This document shows positions 25,851 through 34,317 of a stretch of 64,000 nucleotides of DNA, piece by piece. The number at the start of each line of letters is the position of its first letter. Position 1 is the stretch's first letter. A model generated the notes under the pieces. That model was not told the origin of the DNA, made no database searches, and saw nothing but the letters and a program-made list of their open reading frames with translations. The DNA comes from Clostridia bacterium (GTDB lineage: Bacteria > Acidobacteriota > Terriglobia > Terriglobales > Acidobacteriaceae), in assembly GCA_035561135.1 (NCBI GenBank), contig DATMYA010000008.1, positions 248,001-312,000 on the forward strand, written 5' to 3'. The position numbers and the translations under genes were made by a program.

Positions 25851-26396
25851 ATGTCCACTACGGCGGCCCGGCGCACAGCGCTGGCGCCCATGATCCGATA
25901 CGACGATTTCCACACGCATGAATGGATGCGAACCAAAGCTCCTTGCCGATGGCACGGAAAAGTTGAGCTGCGCTTCGAACCCGTCCCATTCTCATCACTC
26001 GAACACGCCGGCAGCTACGTCCGTCCCGACGTATACGAGCGCTGGGTTGCGCGATTGCGCATGGGCCGAAAAATTCCGCCACCAATCGCGTGCGAAACGG
26101 AGCGTGGCTCGCTGTACCTGCACGACGGCAATCACCGCCACCGCGCGCTCCAGGAGTTCCTTGGTGAGCGGACGAGTACGTTGGTACGCACGGCACTGCT
26201 CGTTCCGCGTGAGGGATACCAGTTCCGCTATCGATGGTTTGGCTGGTATGGAACGTACGTGCTTGAGCGCAGATCTCAGTGCGAAGTGATCCTGCCGAGC
26301 CGAACTCTACCGCTTACGGTCGCGGTTCGCGGGCCGAACTCGTTCGGCGAACTTGCGCGGCCCATGAATACCTGGCGGATTCCAATCGGAACTTAA
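25851..26396 (+). CDS. Hypothetical protein with ParB/Srx-like DGNHR motif
   Basis: 181 residues from ATG 25851, supported by a strong AGGAGG at 25839-25844. The middle of the protein reads PPPIACETERGSLYLHDGNH followed by RHRALQEFLGE. 'xxDGNHRxxA' is the core of the ParB-N/sulfiredoxin-like nucleotidase fold, where it binds a nucleotide phosphate. The rest (RYRWFGWYGTYVLE) is unfamiliar. It may be a stand-alone ParB-fold CTPase/nucleotidase or a kinase-like enzyme of this fold; no parA or toxin partner is adjacent. Confidence 0.7.
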   Translation: MSTTAARRTALAPMIRYDDFHTHEWMRTKAPCRWHGKVELRFEPVPFSSLEHAGSYVRPDVYERWVARLRMGRKIPPPIACETERGSLYLHDGNHRHRALQEFLGERTSTLVRTALLVPREGYQFRYRWFGWYGTYVLERRSQCEVILPSRTLPLTVAVRGPNSFGELARPMNTWRIPIGT

Positions 26397-26498
26397 GACA
26401 GCGGATGCGGCTAGGGCACGTTGAAGGCACGCCCTTCAATTTTCATCAGCAGCAGCCTGGGCATGGCGCTGGACGCATTCTCCTGCAATGACCGACGC

Positions 26499-28160
26499 TC
26501 AACCTCTATAGACCAGCTTTAGCACTGAGCAATCATCGTTAAGCGGCGTACATCCTCGAAACCGATCTACGGCGCCAAAGACGGCTTCCAGCGAACATCC
26601 CTGAGCTACCGCCTGCTCCAGGCGCTCGTCTCCGAAGAATTCCCCGGCGGCGTCTTCGGCCTCGATGATGCCATCGCTGATGACAAGAAGTTCATCGCCT
26701 TTGTGCAGCTTCACTACTTCGCCCTCGAATGTTGCCGGCAGTACCAGACCTACTGGTAGATTCGAATTCGACGGCCGGGTGACGGTATCGCCGGAGACCA
26801 GCACGGGCCTGATGTGTCCGCAATTGATGTACTCCAGCGTACCGAAGGGATCGAGTTTCGCAAGTACCAGGGTGGCGTATTTCTGCCCGAAGACCTTTTC
26901 GTAGATGAACCGGTTTGCGATCTCGGCGATCTTGACGAGCGGAATTCCCTGCACAAGTTGTGGATACACCATGCCCTGAATGATGGACGCCAGCAGCGCG
27001 GCCGACATGCCTTTTCCTGAGACGTCGGCGAGCACCAGCGCCAGCGAATCGGCGAGCCGGATAACGTCGAAGAAATCTCCTCCGACCTCCTTGCAGGAGA
27101 TATTGCGTGCTTCGATGGATGCGAACGGAACGTGCGGCAGGTTCACGACCATGAGCCGCTGTTGGATTGTGGACGCAATCGCCAACTCCCGTTCGTATGC
27201 CAGCGCGTCCTGCTCGGCCTTCACCAGTTGCGCGTTCTCCACCAGCGAGGCGGCCTCCGTCGCCAGCATCCGTAACAGGTCGTGGCTGACGGACGACAGC
27301 TTGCCTGCGATCAAATGGCTGTCCAGGTAGAGCACGCCATTTATGCTTCCATGAGTTTCGAGATGCTGGTTTTCACCTTTGCGAAATTGCGATCTGCGCA
27401 GCGGGATGCAGACTATGGTGCGGAGATCGTGCGCCACAATGCTCTGCCTTCCAGCGAGCTTTGCTTCATCTTCCGTGCCGGTTACGAGGAACTCCGATGC
27501 TGTGCTTGTCGCTTCCCGTAACACCGAGCGCGAAATGCCCTTCGCTTCTGTTAACACCAGTCCGCGATTGTCGCGCCCTTGCGCCAGTTCCAGTTCGCCG
27601 CGCCGGTCGCATAGAAACACGAAGCCGCGTTCGGCGCGGGTAAGGCGCAGAGCACTGTCTATCAAGGTCACGAGCACGTCCGTCAGCACGCCCGAGGTAT
27701 TCAGCGCATGCGCCGCCTCAAGAAACATGCGCAGCGTCTCAAGTTCGCTGGCGCCCGCGGTCGGCCTCGCGGCAACCTGGGTAAGGAACTGTCGTGCCCT
27801 GCTCTTTTCTTCGGCCGGCTGCTCACAGTGGAAAAGCACACAGCACTCGCCGGGAGCACCGAACTCTATGCGGTCGCCGGGCTTGAGCAACCTGCGCTCA
27901 ACGCGCTCACCGTTGACGAACGTGCCATGCGTACTCTGCTGATCGACAACGTAGTATCCGCCGCCTCCGAACTCAATCCTGGCGTGCTCACGCGAGACAT
28001 GCGCGTCAGGAAAAACGATGTCTCGCCCGGCGCGGCGGCCTATGGTCAGCGTGGCGCCTTTCAGTTCGATTCTTTGCTGGCCCGATCCGCGAACAACGAG
28101 AAGGTACCGCGACTCCTGCTCTGGTGTGACCTTCGGAAGCGGCGTTCCAGACGCCATCAT
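26499..28160 (-). CDS. FHA-GAF-SpoIIE (PP2C-type) signalling phosphatase
   Basis: 553 residues from ATG 28160 (a GTG nine codons upstream is possible). Domain 1, about residues 20-110, is FHA: LTIGRRAGRDIVFPDAHVSR, with the Gly-Arg and Ser phospho-Thr-binding residues, then STHGTFVNGERV. Domain 2, about 140-310, is a GAF-like sensor. Domain 3, about 340-553, is a SpoIIE/RsbU phosphatase: EVGGDFFDVIRL and LVLADVSGKGMSAALLAS supply metal-binding aspartates, then DELLVISDGIIEAED. It probably dephosphorylates an anti-sigma antagonist in response to a phosphothreonine partner and a small-molecule signal. Confidence 0.88.
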   Translation of the reverse strand: MMASGTPLPKVTPEQESRYLLVVRGSGQQRIELKGATLTIGRRAGRDIVFPDAHVSREHARIEFGGGGYYVVDQQSTHGTFVNGERVERRLLKPGDRIEFGAPGECCVLFHCEQPAEEKSRARQFLTQVAARPTAGASELETLRMFLEAAHALNTSGVLTDVLVTLIDSALRLTRAERGFVFLCDRRGELELAQGRDNRGLVLTEAKGISRSVLREATSTASEFLVTGTEDEAKLAGRQSIVAHDLRTIVCIPLRRSQFRKGENQHLETHGSINGVLYLDSHLIAGKLSSVSHDLLRMLATEAASLVENAQLVKAEQDALAYERELAIASTIQQRLMVVNLPHVPFASIEARNISCKEVGGDFFDVIRLADSLALVLADVSGKGMSAALLASIIQGMVYPQLVQGIPLVKIAEIANRFIYEKVFGQKYATLVLAKLDPFGTLEYINCGHIRPVLVSGDTVTRPSNSNLPVGLVLPATFEGEVVKLHKGDELLVISDGIIEAEDAAGEFFGDERLEQAVAQGCSLEAVFGAVDRFRGCTPLNDDCSVLKLVYRG

Positions 28161-28344
28161 TCTTGCCTTTCTTGCGGAATCCCCCACGAACGTCCGCGAT
28201 GGTTCGATGAGTGTAGCCGAGGTGCAGATGCATCACAACCAGTTGTGAGATACGCTGGCCGGATTTGCATTCTCGTACTAGCGCCGTAAGCCTTCGGCAC
28301 TCACGACGTGCTCGTAGTTCAGTGACGTAAGATAAAGAGCGACG

Positions 28345-29613
28345 ATGAAACGCTCCGGAATTGCGGACCTGCCATTGCATGGCGGTCGTGTGCCTGCATG
28401 GCTGGCCGAGCGCATGACTACGCTCGGGACTGCGATCGTGGAGAGCGTCGTCCACCACTACGGGACTTCCGCGCTGCTCTCACGGCTCAGCGATCCGCTC
28501 TGGTTCCAGGCGCTTGGCTCCGTGATGGGGATGGACTGGCACTCGTCGGGAATCACGACGTCAGTTTTGGGCGCGCTCAAGCGCGGAGTCAATCCTCGTT
28601 CACAGGAACTGGGAATCTACATTTGTGGCGGACGCGGCAATCAGTCGCGTAAAACTCCCGAGGAGCTGCGCGACGTTGCCGAGCGAACAAGTCTGGACGC
28701 TGACGCGCTTGTCAGAACCAGCCGGCTCACTGCGAAGATCGACAACAACGCGATCGCCGACGGCTTCCAGCTCTATCTTCATAGCTTCATTCTCACAAAT
28801 TCGGGTGAGTGGACGATCGTTCAGCAAGGGATGGACGATGGCAGCGGGTTGGCACGTCGCTACCATTGGCACTCGGCGTCAGTACGGGATTTCACGTCCG
28901 AGCCACACTCCGGCATCGTCGGAGAACATCAGGGTACGATCATGAACCTGGTGGACAGCCACGCGAAACCGGCTCAGCAAGCGATGCTGGCAGTTGTGCG
29001 TGAGCATCCGGAAGCTACGCTTCGCGGCATTCGCACGCTCGTCATGCCCAGGCATCACGATGTTCGCGCCGAGAACATCGACGTGAAGCGTCTCGGCGCC
29101 GTTCTGGCTGTTGCTTATGAACGTGAGTTTCGCGACTTCGCGTCCTTAGTGCTGCTGGAGAACCTTGGCCCGCGAACGCTACAGTCGCTCGCGCTGATTG
29201 CTGAGGTCGTACACGGAGCACCGAGCCGTTTCTCTGACCCTGCGCGATTTTCATTCGCGCTCGGCGGCAAGGACCGCCATCCCTTCCCCGTGCCGCTGAA
29301 GACCTACGACAAATCGCTTTCCGTGCTCCGCAGTGCGCTCGACGGCGCAAAGTTGGGTGACACGGACAAGATAGATGGCTTCAGCCGTCTTGATCGTTTT
29401 GTGCGCGCAATTGAGCGGAGCGGCGCGCCAGAGGCAGACTTTGCTGCCACAGTGGCGCATGAGCGCCGCATCTCGCCATCACTCGATGGACGTAGCGTCT
29501 TCGACAAGCCTGCCGGGAAACATCCCGCGAACAAGACAATCTCGACTGCGGCGAAGCGCGAGTCGAAGGCCGGCGCGAAGCAGTTGCCGCTATTTAGGCC
29601 TGGGGCCGAATAG
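28345..29613 (+). CDS. DUF763 family protein
   Basis: 422 residues starting MKRSGIADLPLHGGRVPAWL, a conserved DUF763 opening. Other blocks I recognise from the family: GIYICGGRGNQSRKTPEEL, QLYLHSFILTNSGEWTIVQQ, ARRYHWHSASVRDFTSEPHS and LLLENLGPRTLQSLALIAEV. The last of these resembles a helix-hairpin-helix DNA-binding turn (LENLGPRTLQ). DUF763 is found in thermophiles, archaea and scattered bacteria, with no established biochemical role known to me; a nucleic-acid function is suggested by the HhH-like piece. The last 50 residues are basic and low complexity. Confidence 0.82.
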   Translation: MKRSGIADLPLHGGRVPAWLAERMTTLGTAIVESVVHHYGTSALLSRLSDPLWFQALGSVMGMDWHSSGITTSVLGALKRGVNPRSQELGIYICGGRGNQSRKTPEELRDVAERTSLDADALVRTSRLTAKIDNNAIADGFQLYLHSFILTNSGEWTIVQQGMDDGSGLARRYHWHSASVRDFTSEPHSGIVGEHQGTIMNLVDSHAKPAQQAMLAVVREHPEATLRGIRTLVMPRHHDVRAENIDVKRLGAVLAVAYEREFRDFASLVLLENLGPRTLQSLALIAEVVHGAPSRFSDPARFSFALGGKDRHPFPVPLKTYDKSLSVLRSALDGAKLGDTDKIDGFSRLDRFVRAIERSGAPEADFAATVAHERRISPSLDGRSVFDKPAGKHPANKTISTAAKRESKAGAKQLPLFRPGAE

Positions 29614-29668
29614 AAAACTGGCATCGCCAGTATTGAAGTCGTACTGACTACTTTGAACAACTACAGGA

Positions 29669-29700
29669 GTCATCCTGAGCGAAGCGAAGGATCTGCTTTG
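29669..29700 (+). repeat. Dispersed intergenic palindromic repeat, copy 1
   Basis: 32 bases containing CCTGAGCGAAGCGAAGGATC, followed by TGCTTTG. A second copy in opposite orientation lies at 34155-34187 and differs by a single extra T. The downstream bases (29690-29714) can pair imperfectly (GATCTGCTTTG against CAAAACAGTTC). It sits between a plus-strand gene and the terminator of a minus-strand gene. The structure is that of a REP-like element. Confidence 0.75.
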
Positions 29701-29783
29701 TGCCGCTGCTGGAACAAAACAGTTCCTTCGGCCGCGCCAAAACGGGCGCAGCCTCAGGATGAGACACGCCTCTAGAAAAGAAA

Positions 29784-29813
29784 AAGCCTCGCGATGTCGC
29801 CATCGCGAGGCTT
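29784..29813 (-). terminator. Intrinsic terminator of the RhlE-type helicase gene
   Basis: Perfect 13-bp stem (29784-29796 with 29801-29813) around a TCGC tetraloop; stem core GCCTCGCGATG. Read on the minus strand the stem is followed by TTTCTTTTC (29775-29783), a good U-tract, 22 bases after the helicase stop codon. On the plus strand the following bases are weaker (GTAACTTTT), so its main target is the minus-strand transcript. Confidence 0.88.
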
Positions 29814-29834
29814 GTAACTTTTCCGCGTGATCTC

Positions 29835-31115
29835 TTACGCGGGATGTCTCTGAAGCACTTCGCCGGGTAAGCGAATTCCTCTCGATCGCGAACTGGATGC
29901 AGACCTGGAACCGCTTGCGGGCCTCGCGTTCCGCGAAGGCGCTGGACGAGGGCCCCTGCTGTATTCACTGTTGTCACGCGAACTCGCTCGCTCTGTTTCG
30001 ATGCGACCGCCAACGAGAACCTTGCGTTCCATGCGCATTCCCAACGTGCGTTCCAACCGGCGCAATTCCTGCGCATCTTCTCTGGAGTACAACGTGGATG
30101 CCAAACCGGAGCCGCCGGCGCGCGCCGTTCTGCCGACCCGATGCACGAAGTCTTCCGCAACTTGCGGAAGGTCATAGTTGATGACGTGTGCGATGTCCTG
30201 CACGTGAATGCCGCGGGAAGCAACGTCGGTGGCGACCAGTACCTGATAGCGTCCTTGCTGGAAGCCGGCGAGCGCCGCAGTCCGTTGCATCTGCGAGCGG
30301 TCTCCGTGGATCATTGCGGCCGCGAAGCCGTCGTTGATCAGGCCTTTCGCGAGTCGCTCCGTCCCGCGCTTGGTGCGCGCGAAGACAAGACAGCGGCCGG
30401 ATTCGGCAGCGAGGATCTGGTGCAAAGCTTCTTTCTTCTTATCGGCGTGCACTTCGAAGGCCTGCACGCGAACATTTTCCGCCGGCTTCAACGTAGAACC
30501 CAGCGCGACGCGAACAGGATTGCGCATGCAACCGTTGATCAGGTTCACCACGGACGCCTCAAGCGTCGCGGAGAAGCACATCGTCTGGCGCTCTTTTGGC
30601 AGGACAGCAACAATGCGGCGAATCGCCTGCACGAATCCCATGTCGAGCATGCGATCCGCTTCATCGAGGATGAGGATGCGAAGCATGGCGAGATTGATCA
30701 GGCGGCGGCCGATAAAGTCTTCCAATCGTCCGGGAGTGGCAACGACCAGCCTTGCGGTGCGGAGGCTTTTAAGCTGCGGCCGTTCATTCAGGCCGCCAAC
30801 AACGACTACCGCGGGCGGCAGCTTGGGTCCGCGCAAAGCGTTATACGCGTCTACAACCTGCATAGCCAATTCGCGCGTGGGGACAAGCACCAGCCCTGCG
30901 ATTCCCTTGCTGCCTTGGTTCAGCGCCTGCTCCATCATGGGCAGCAGGTAGGCAAGTGTTTTGCCTGTACCTGTTGCGGCGGTAGCCAGAACATCTTTGC
31001 CGTTGAGAGCTTCGGGAATGGAGGCGGCTTGAACCGGAGTCGCGGTAACAAATTGAGCGGCCGCTAACCGTCCCTGTAAATAGGACGAGATGGGCAGCTC
31101 TGTAAACTTAATCAT
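29835..31115 (-). CDS. rhlE: DEAD-box RNA helicase (RhlE type)
   Basis: 426 residues from ATG 31115 (MIKFTELPISSYLQGRLA). All helicase motifs are visible: TPVQAASIP (Q motif), ATAATGTGKT (motif I), VLVPTREL (Ia), GGLNER, ATPGRLEDF (Ib), DEAD in ILILDEADRML (II), SATLEA (III), VFARTKRGTERLAKGL (IV), VATDVASRGIHV (V) and HRVGRTARAG (VI). The last 60 residues are Arg/Ser/Pro-rich, a typical RNA-binding tail. It unwinds RNA duplexes in ribosome maturation or mRNA decay. A leader of several hundred bases precedes it, as often in cold-induced helicase genes, but no specific element was recognised. Confidence 0.9.
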   Translation of the reverse strand: MIKFTELPISSYLQGRLAAAQFVTATPVQAASIPEALNGKDVLATAATGTGKTLAYLLPMMEQALNQGSKGIAGLVLVPTRELAMQVVDAYNALRGPKLPPAVVVVGGLNERPQLKSLRTARLVVATPGRLEDFIGRRLINLAMLRILILDEADRMLDMGFVQAIRRIVAVLPKERQTMCFSATLEASVVNLINGCMRNPVRVALGSTLKPAENVRVQAFEVHADKKKEALHQILAAESGRCLVFARTKRGTERLAKGLINDGFAAAMIHGDRSQMQRTAALAGFQQGRYQVLVATDVASRGIHVQDIAHVINYDLPQVAEDFVHRVGRTARAGGSGLASTLYSREDAQELRRLERTLGMRMERKVLVGGRIETERASSRDNSEYSRGPRPAPSRNARPASGSRSASSSRSRGIRLPGEVLQRHPA

Positions 31116-31433
31116 GATGCTACTTTCTGCCTGGCGGACAAACGCCTCGCAGATACACAGGAATTTCCCTGAGCACCATGACGTGCATCGCCAGTTCACT
31201 TGAATCTGGATGTACGCTCGAAAGACAACGGGTACTAAAGGCGGGATATTCTCAGATCAGTACTGCACCGTAAGAACCGCACCACACACAACCGTGGTAT
31301 TAAGCGTGGAGCTAGTGTAGCACACCCGATGTCACGGGACGGCTCGCACAGTCCTTGGAATCAGCAGGATAGTGCAAACAGTATGCTGCGCCACATGATC
31401 CTCAAGCCGATCGCAAGGAAACAGCGGTTGCAA
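31116..31433. other. Intergenic region upstream of rhlE; no gene seen
   Basis: 318 bases between two minus-strand genes. It must hold the promoter and 5' leader of the helicase gene. I found no convincing short ORF with a ribosome site, no repeat copy and no strong terminator for the upstream... region's SDR gene stop lies at its right edge. A short imperfect inverted repeat (ACCACAC...GTGGT near 31283-31300) is the only structure noticed. Confidence 0.4.
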
Positions 31434-32234
31434 TCAGAGCTTTTTCGTCACCGCCGCCGAGATCTTCATAACCAAATTTCGGGGCGCTAAACGTTCGGAT
31501 TGAATCATCAGCTTGTTCTGCCAGCCTGGAATGATCAGCCGCTTACCCCGCATCAGCCCCTCAAAGCCAGCGCGAGCTACAGTCGGCGCGTCCATAGTGA
31601 ACGGCCCCTTGAACAACGCCGATTCAGACATCTGCGCACGGCGCTGGAACTCCGTCAGTGTCGGGCCCGGACATAGGGTCGAGACCCTCACACCAGCACC
31701 ACGCATCTCTTCCGCAATCGCCTCGGAGAAAGACAGTACGAAAGCCTTGCTTGCGTAATAAACCGCCATGTTCGGCCCCGGTTGAAACGCAGCCGTCGAG
31801 GCCACGTTCAGCACGCGTCCCTTGCGCGCGACGATCTGCTGCAAGAACAGCTTCGTTAGGTGCACGAGCGACGTCACGTTCAACTGAATGAGCGCGAGCT
31901 GCTCTTTCATCTCGAGCGAAGCGAATGGACCACTTGTTCCGAAACCTGCGTTGTTGACCAGGCAATCGAGTTTGAGTCCGAGTTGGCGCACCTGGTTCCA
32001 GGCCTCATGCGGCCCGTGAGCCTCTGATAAGTCAATTGAGAGCGCATGAGTTCTAACGCCAAACTCGCTCGCGAGGCGATCCGCCACGTCCTTCATCCTG
32101 GGAGCGCGACGCGCAAGGAGTACGAGTTCCCAATCCTGCCGCTTGTCGGCAGCGAATAGCCGAGCCAGTTCATACCCGATTCCGGTGGAGGCTCCGGTGA
32201 TCAGGACCGTGCGTGCGGAAGATGCGTTCGTCAT
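31434..32234 (-). CDS. Short-chain dehydrogenase/reductase (classical SDR)
   Basis: 266 residues. Cofactor motif VLITGASTGIGYELARLFA at the N-terminus, LDCLVNNAGFGTSGPF (NNAG), VLNVASTAAFQPGP with the catalytic Ser, and VYYASKAFVLSFSEA (YxxSK variant: YYASK). The G-S-Y-K tetrad is complete. The arrangement resembles the YqjQ/DltE-like short-chain reductases acting on lipophilic ketones, but substrate is unknown. The gene appears to be single, with its own divergent promoter region shared with the RDRR-repeat protein gene. Confidence 0.85.
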   Translation of the reverse strand: MTNASSARTVLITGASTGIGYELARLFAADKRQDWELVLLARRAPRMKDVADRLASEFGVRTHALSIDLSEAHGPHEAWNQVRQLGLKLDCLVNNAGFGTSGPFASLEMKEQLALIQLNVTSLVHLTKLFLQQIVARKGRVLNVASTAAFQPGPNMAVYYASKAFVLSFSEAIAEEMRGAGVRVSTLCPGPTLTEFQRRAQMSESALFKGPFTMDAPTVARAGFEGLMRGKRLIIPGWQNKLMIQSERLAPRNLVMKISAAVTKKL

Positions 32235-32380
32235 GGCACACAGTTATAGCGCGAAGGTGCTGCCAAGCACGAACGCAAATGGAAGGCGCGCAAACTTCGT
32301 TGCGCAACCTTTTTCTAAACCTTGGGTTTTGAGGTGCAGGAATCAGAAAACAAGGTTCGAAGGTTCGGCGGAGGAAATCG

Positions 32381-32842
32381 ATGAAACGGATTTGGATCAC
32401 GCTCGGCTTTCTGTTAGCGACAGCACTTAGTATCGCGTCGGTCGCTATGGCACAAACGACAGTATCCGCCCCAACCGGCAGCGATCTTCAGGACCTGCGG
32501 CAGGACAGACGCGAACTTCGAGGCGACCGGCGTGACGTTCGTTCCGACAGGCGCGAGTTGCGAGGCGACCGCCGCGAACTTCGTCGGGACCAGCGCGAAC
32601 TCCGCCATGAAATCCGGAGCGGCGATGCGTTCGGCGCAGCGCGCGAGAGACGCGAAATCGCAGGCGACCGTCGCGAAATCCGCTCCGACAGGAGAGACTT
32701 TCGGAAAGACGTGCGTGACGTTCGCGCCGACCGTCGTGACATGAGACACGACCGCAGAGACCTCCGCGGCAACCGCCGTGAAGTTCGCCACGATCTCCGC
32801 GAACTTCACCGTGATCGCCAGCGCATCCGCAGCGCACAGTAA
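32381..32842 (+). CDS. Secreted Arg/Asp-rich heptad-repeat protein
   Basis: 153 residues with GGAGGA ten bases before the ATG. A clear signal peptide (MKRIWITLGFLLATALSIAS, cleavage after AMA) is followed by about 15 copies of a seven-residue unit of the type D-R-R-E/D-L/V/I-R-G/S/A, for example QDRRELR, GDRRDVR, SDRRELR and RDQRELR, broken once by SGDAFGAARE. Period seven with Leu/Val/Ile every seventh residue predicts a highly charged amphipathic helix or coiled coil with a net positive charge. No known domain. It may bind polyanions (envelope glycans, LPS, nucleic acid) in the periplasm. The DNA is repetitive because of the protein repeat. Confidence 0.75.
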   Translation: MKRIWITLGFLLATALSIASVAMAQTTVSAPTGSDLQDLRQDRRELRGDRRDVRSDRRELRGDRRELRRDQRELRHEIRSGDAFGAARERREIAGDRREIRSDRRDFRKDVRDVRADRRDMRHDRRDLRGNRREVRHDLRELHRDRQRIRSAQ

Positions 32843-32994
32843 GGTGCAACACAGTTGTTGCATGTGGGACCAGGAGCGCGGCACGGTTGCTGCGCTCCTG
32901 CTGCGTTTGGCCCGAACTGGCACTTCTTCGACCGGGTAAAGAGGTGGCCGCAGCTTCTCGGCCGTTTGCACTTGCGTCGTTTACACTTGGATTG

Positions 32995-34077
32995 ATGGAG
33001 ATTCAAGAGCAGGTCGCACTCGGACCACTGACGACGCTCGGCGTTGGCGGACCAGCCCGCTACTTTGCCGCTGCCCGCACAGAAAGCGACATTCACTCGG
33101 CTCTGGAGTTCGCGCGCGAAGAAGGCCCGCCCCTGTTCGTGCTCGGAGGCGGCAGCAACCTGGTGGTCGGCGATGAAGGCTGGCCCGGGCTCGTACTCAA
33201 GATTGAGATCGCCGGTATCAATGTCCGAACGGAAGACGGTCGAACACTGTTTGAGGCCGGAGCCGGCGAAGACTGGGACACTCTCGTCGCCCTCGCCGTC
33301 GCTGAGAATTGCGCAGGAATTGAATGTCTGAGCGGAATCCCTGGAACGGTTGGCGGCACTCCGGTGCAGAACGTCGGTGCCTATGGGCAGGACGTTTCCG
33401 AGACGATCATCCGAGTACGCGCCATTGAAGCGCGCGATGGCAGCGTACACGAGTTCACCAACTCGGAGTGTGGCTTCGCTTATCGCACGAGCCGATTCAA
33501 TACCGTCGACCGGGGACGCTTCATTATCACGCGGGTGACATTCTCGCTCGCCGAGAACGGCCGCCCGAAGGTCGAGTATGCCGATCTCAAGAAACATTTT
33601 GCGGGACAAGAGCGACCAACGCTTGCTGAAACACGCGAAGCGGTCCGCGCCATCCGGTATCAGAAGGCGATGCTGGTCGTCGAAGGCGACGATGACGCGC
33701 GCAGCGCTGGCTCATTCTTCAAAAATCCTGTTATTGACGTGTCGCACTACGAGCGAATCGCGGCAGAAGCGAAGCGCCGCGGATTGACCGTTCCGAAGTA
33801 TTCTGCGGGCGATATGCATGTGAAAGTTCCAGCCGCATGGCTGGTCGAGCAGTCAGGAATACAAAAAGGATTTACTCTCGGACGCGTCGGCATCTCGCGC
33901 AGGCACACGTTGGCGATCGTGAACCGTGGCGGAGCGAATGCCGCCGACGTGCTCGCCCTCAAGGAACTGGTGCAGCAGAGGGTGCGCGAGAAATTCGGCA
34001 TCGAACTGCAACCGGAGCCAGTTTTCGTGGGAGTGCAACCAGAACGGCAGCCCCTGACCTTGGCCACGAGTGACTGA
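32995..34077 (+). CDS. murB: UDP-N-acetylenolpyruvoylglucosamine reductase
   Basis: 360 residues from ATG 32995 (MEIQEQVALGPLTTLGVGG). FAD-binding motifs PLFVLGGGSNLVVGD and SGIPGTVGGTPVQNVGAYGQ are intact; FAYRTSRF carries the active-site Tyr-Arg, AGSFFKNPV the catalytic serine, and LQPEPVFVG the C-terminal glutamate. The length and the extra loop between YRTSRF and SFFKNP suggest a type I (E. coli-like) MurB. It reduces the enolpyruvyl group to form UDP-MurNAc in the cytoplasm. It stands alone here, away from a division/cell-wall cluster. Confidence 0.92.
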   Translation: MEIQEQVALGPLTTLGVGGPARYFAAARTESDIHSALEFAREEGPPLFVLGGGSNLVVGDEGWPGLVLKIEIAGINVRTEDGRTLFEAGAGEDWDTLVALAVAENCAGIECLSGIPGTVGGTPVQNVGAYGQDVSETIIRVRAIEARDGSVHEFTNSECGFAYRTSRFNTVDRGRFIITRVTFSLAENGRPKVEYADLKKHFAGQERPTLAETREAVRAIRYQKAMLVVEGDDDARSAGSFFKNPVIDVSHYERIAAEAKRRGLTVPKYSAGDMHVKVPAAWLVEQSGIQKGFTLGRVGISRRHTLAIVNRGGANAADVLALKELVQQRVREKFGIELQPEPVFVGVQPERQPLTLATSD

Positions 34078-34130
34078 GTATCGCTCTAGAAGCGTGCTCC
34101 CGAATACCCCTAATTGCTTTGCTGCTGACC

Positions 34131-34187
34131 GATCTGCTTTGCTTCGGCAGCGACCAAAGCAGATCCTTCGCTTCGCTCAAGGATGAC
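34131..34187 (-). repeat. Dispersed intergenic palindromic repeat, copy 2
   Basis: Bases 34155-34187 are the reverse complement of copy 1 at 29669-29700 except for one inserted T. Here the palindrome is complete: GATCTGCTTTG (34131-34141) pairs perfectly with CAAAGCAGATC (34155-34165) around a 13-base loop. It lies just after murB in an intergenic gap. Confidence 0.75.
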
Positions 34188-34204
34188 GGGTTCGTAGTGG
34201 TCGC

Positions 34205-34263
34205 CTGGCGGCGCTCGGCTGCTGACCTGCTCAGCCGCTCAGCGACTTAGCAGCTCAGCAGCC
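34205..34263. repeat. GCTCAGC-type short-period intergenic repeat
   Basis: About 60 bases built from variants of an 8-9-base unit: GCTCGGCT, CTGCTCAGC, CGCTCAGC, GACTTAGC, AGCTCAGC. Similar stretches occur at 37450-37490 and, weaker, at 62230-62280. It follows the palindromic repeat and precedes the outer-membrane protein gene's end. Function unknown; probably a mobile or slippage-expanded intergenic sequence. Confidence 0.6.
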
Positions 34264-34317
34264 TCCTTGTGGCTTCTTTAGCAACGTCGCCCTATAGAAT
34301 TGTTGCCCTCCTGCCCG

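Noticed and set aside
32480..32820. Direct DNA repeats that could suggest a CRISPR or tandem array
   Set aside because: The unit is 21 bases, in frame with a coding heptad and varied at wobble positions; there are no unique spacers.
32414..32971. 185-codon frame on the minus strand across the RDRR-repeat gene
   Set aside because: It is the antisense reading of the heptad repeat and inherits its periodicity. It has no ribosome site or signal peptide, whereas the plus-strand frame has both.
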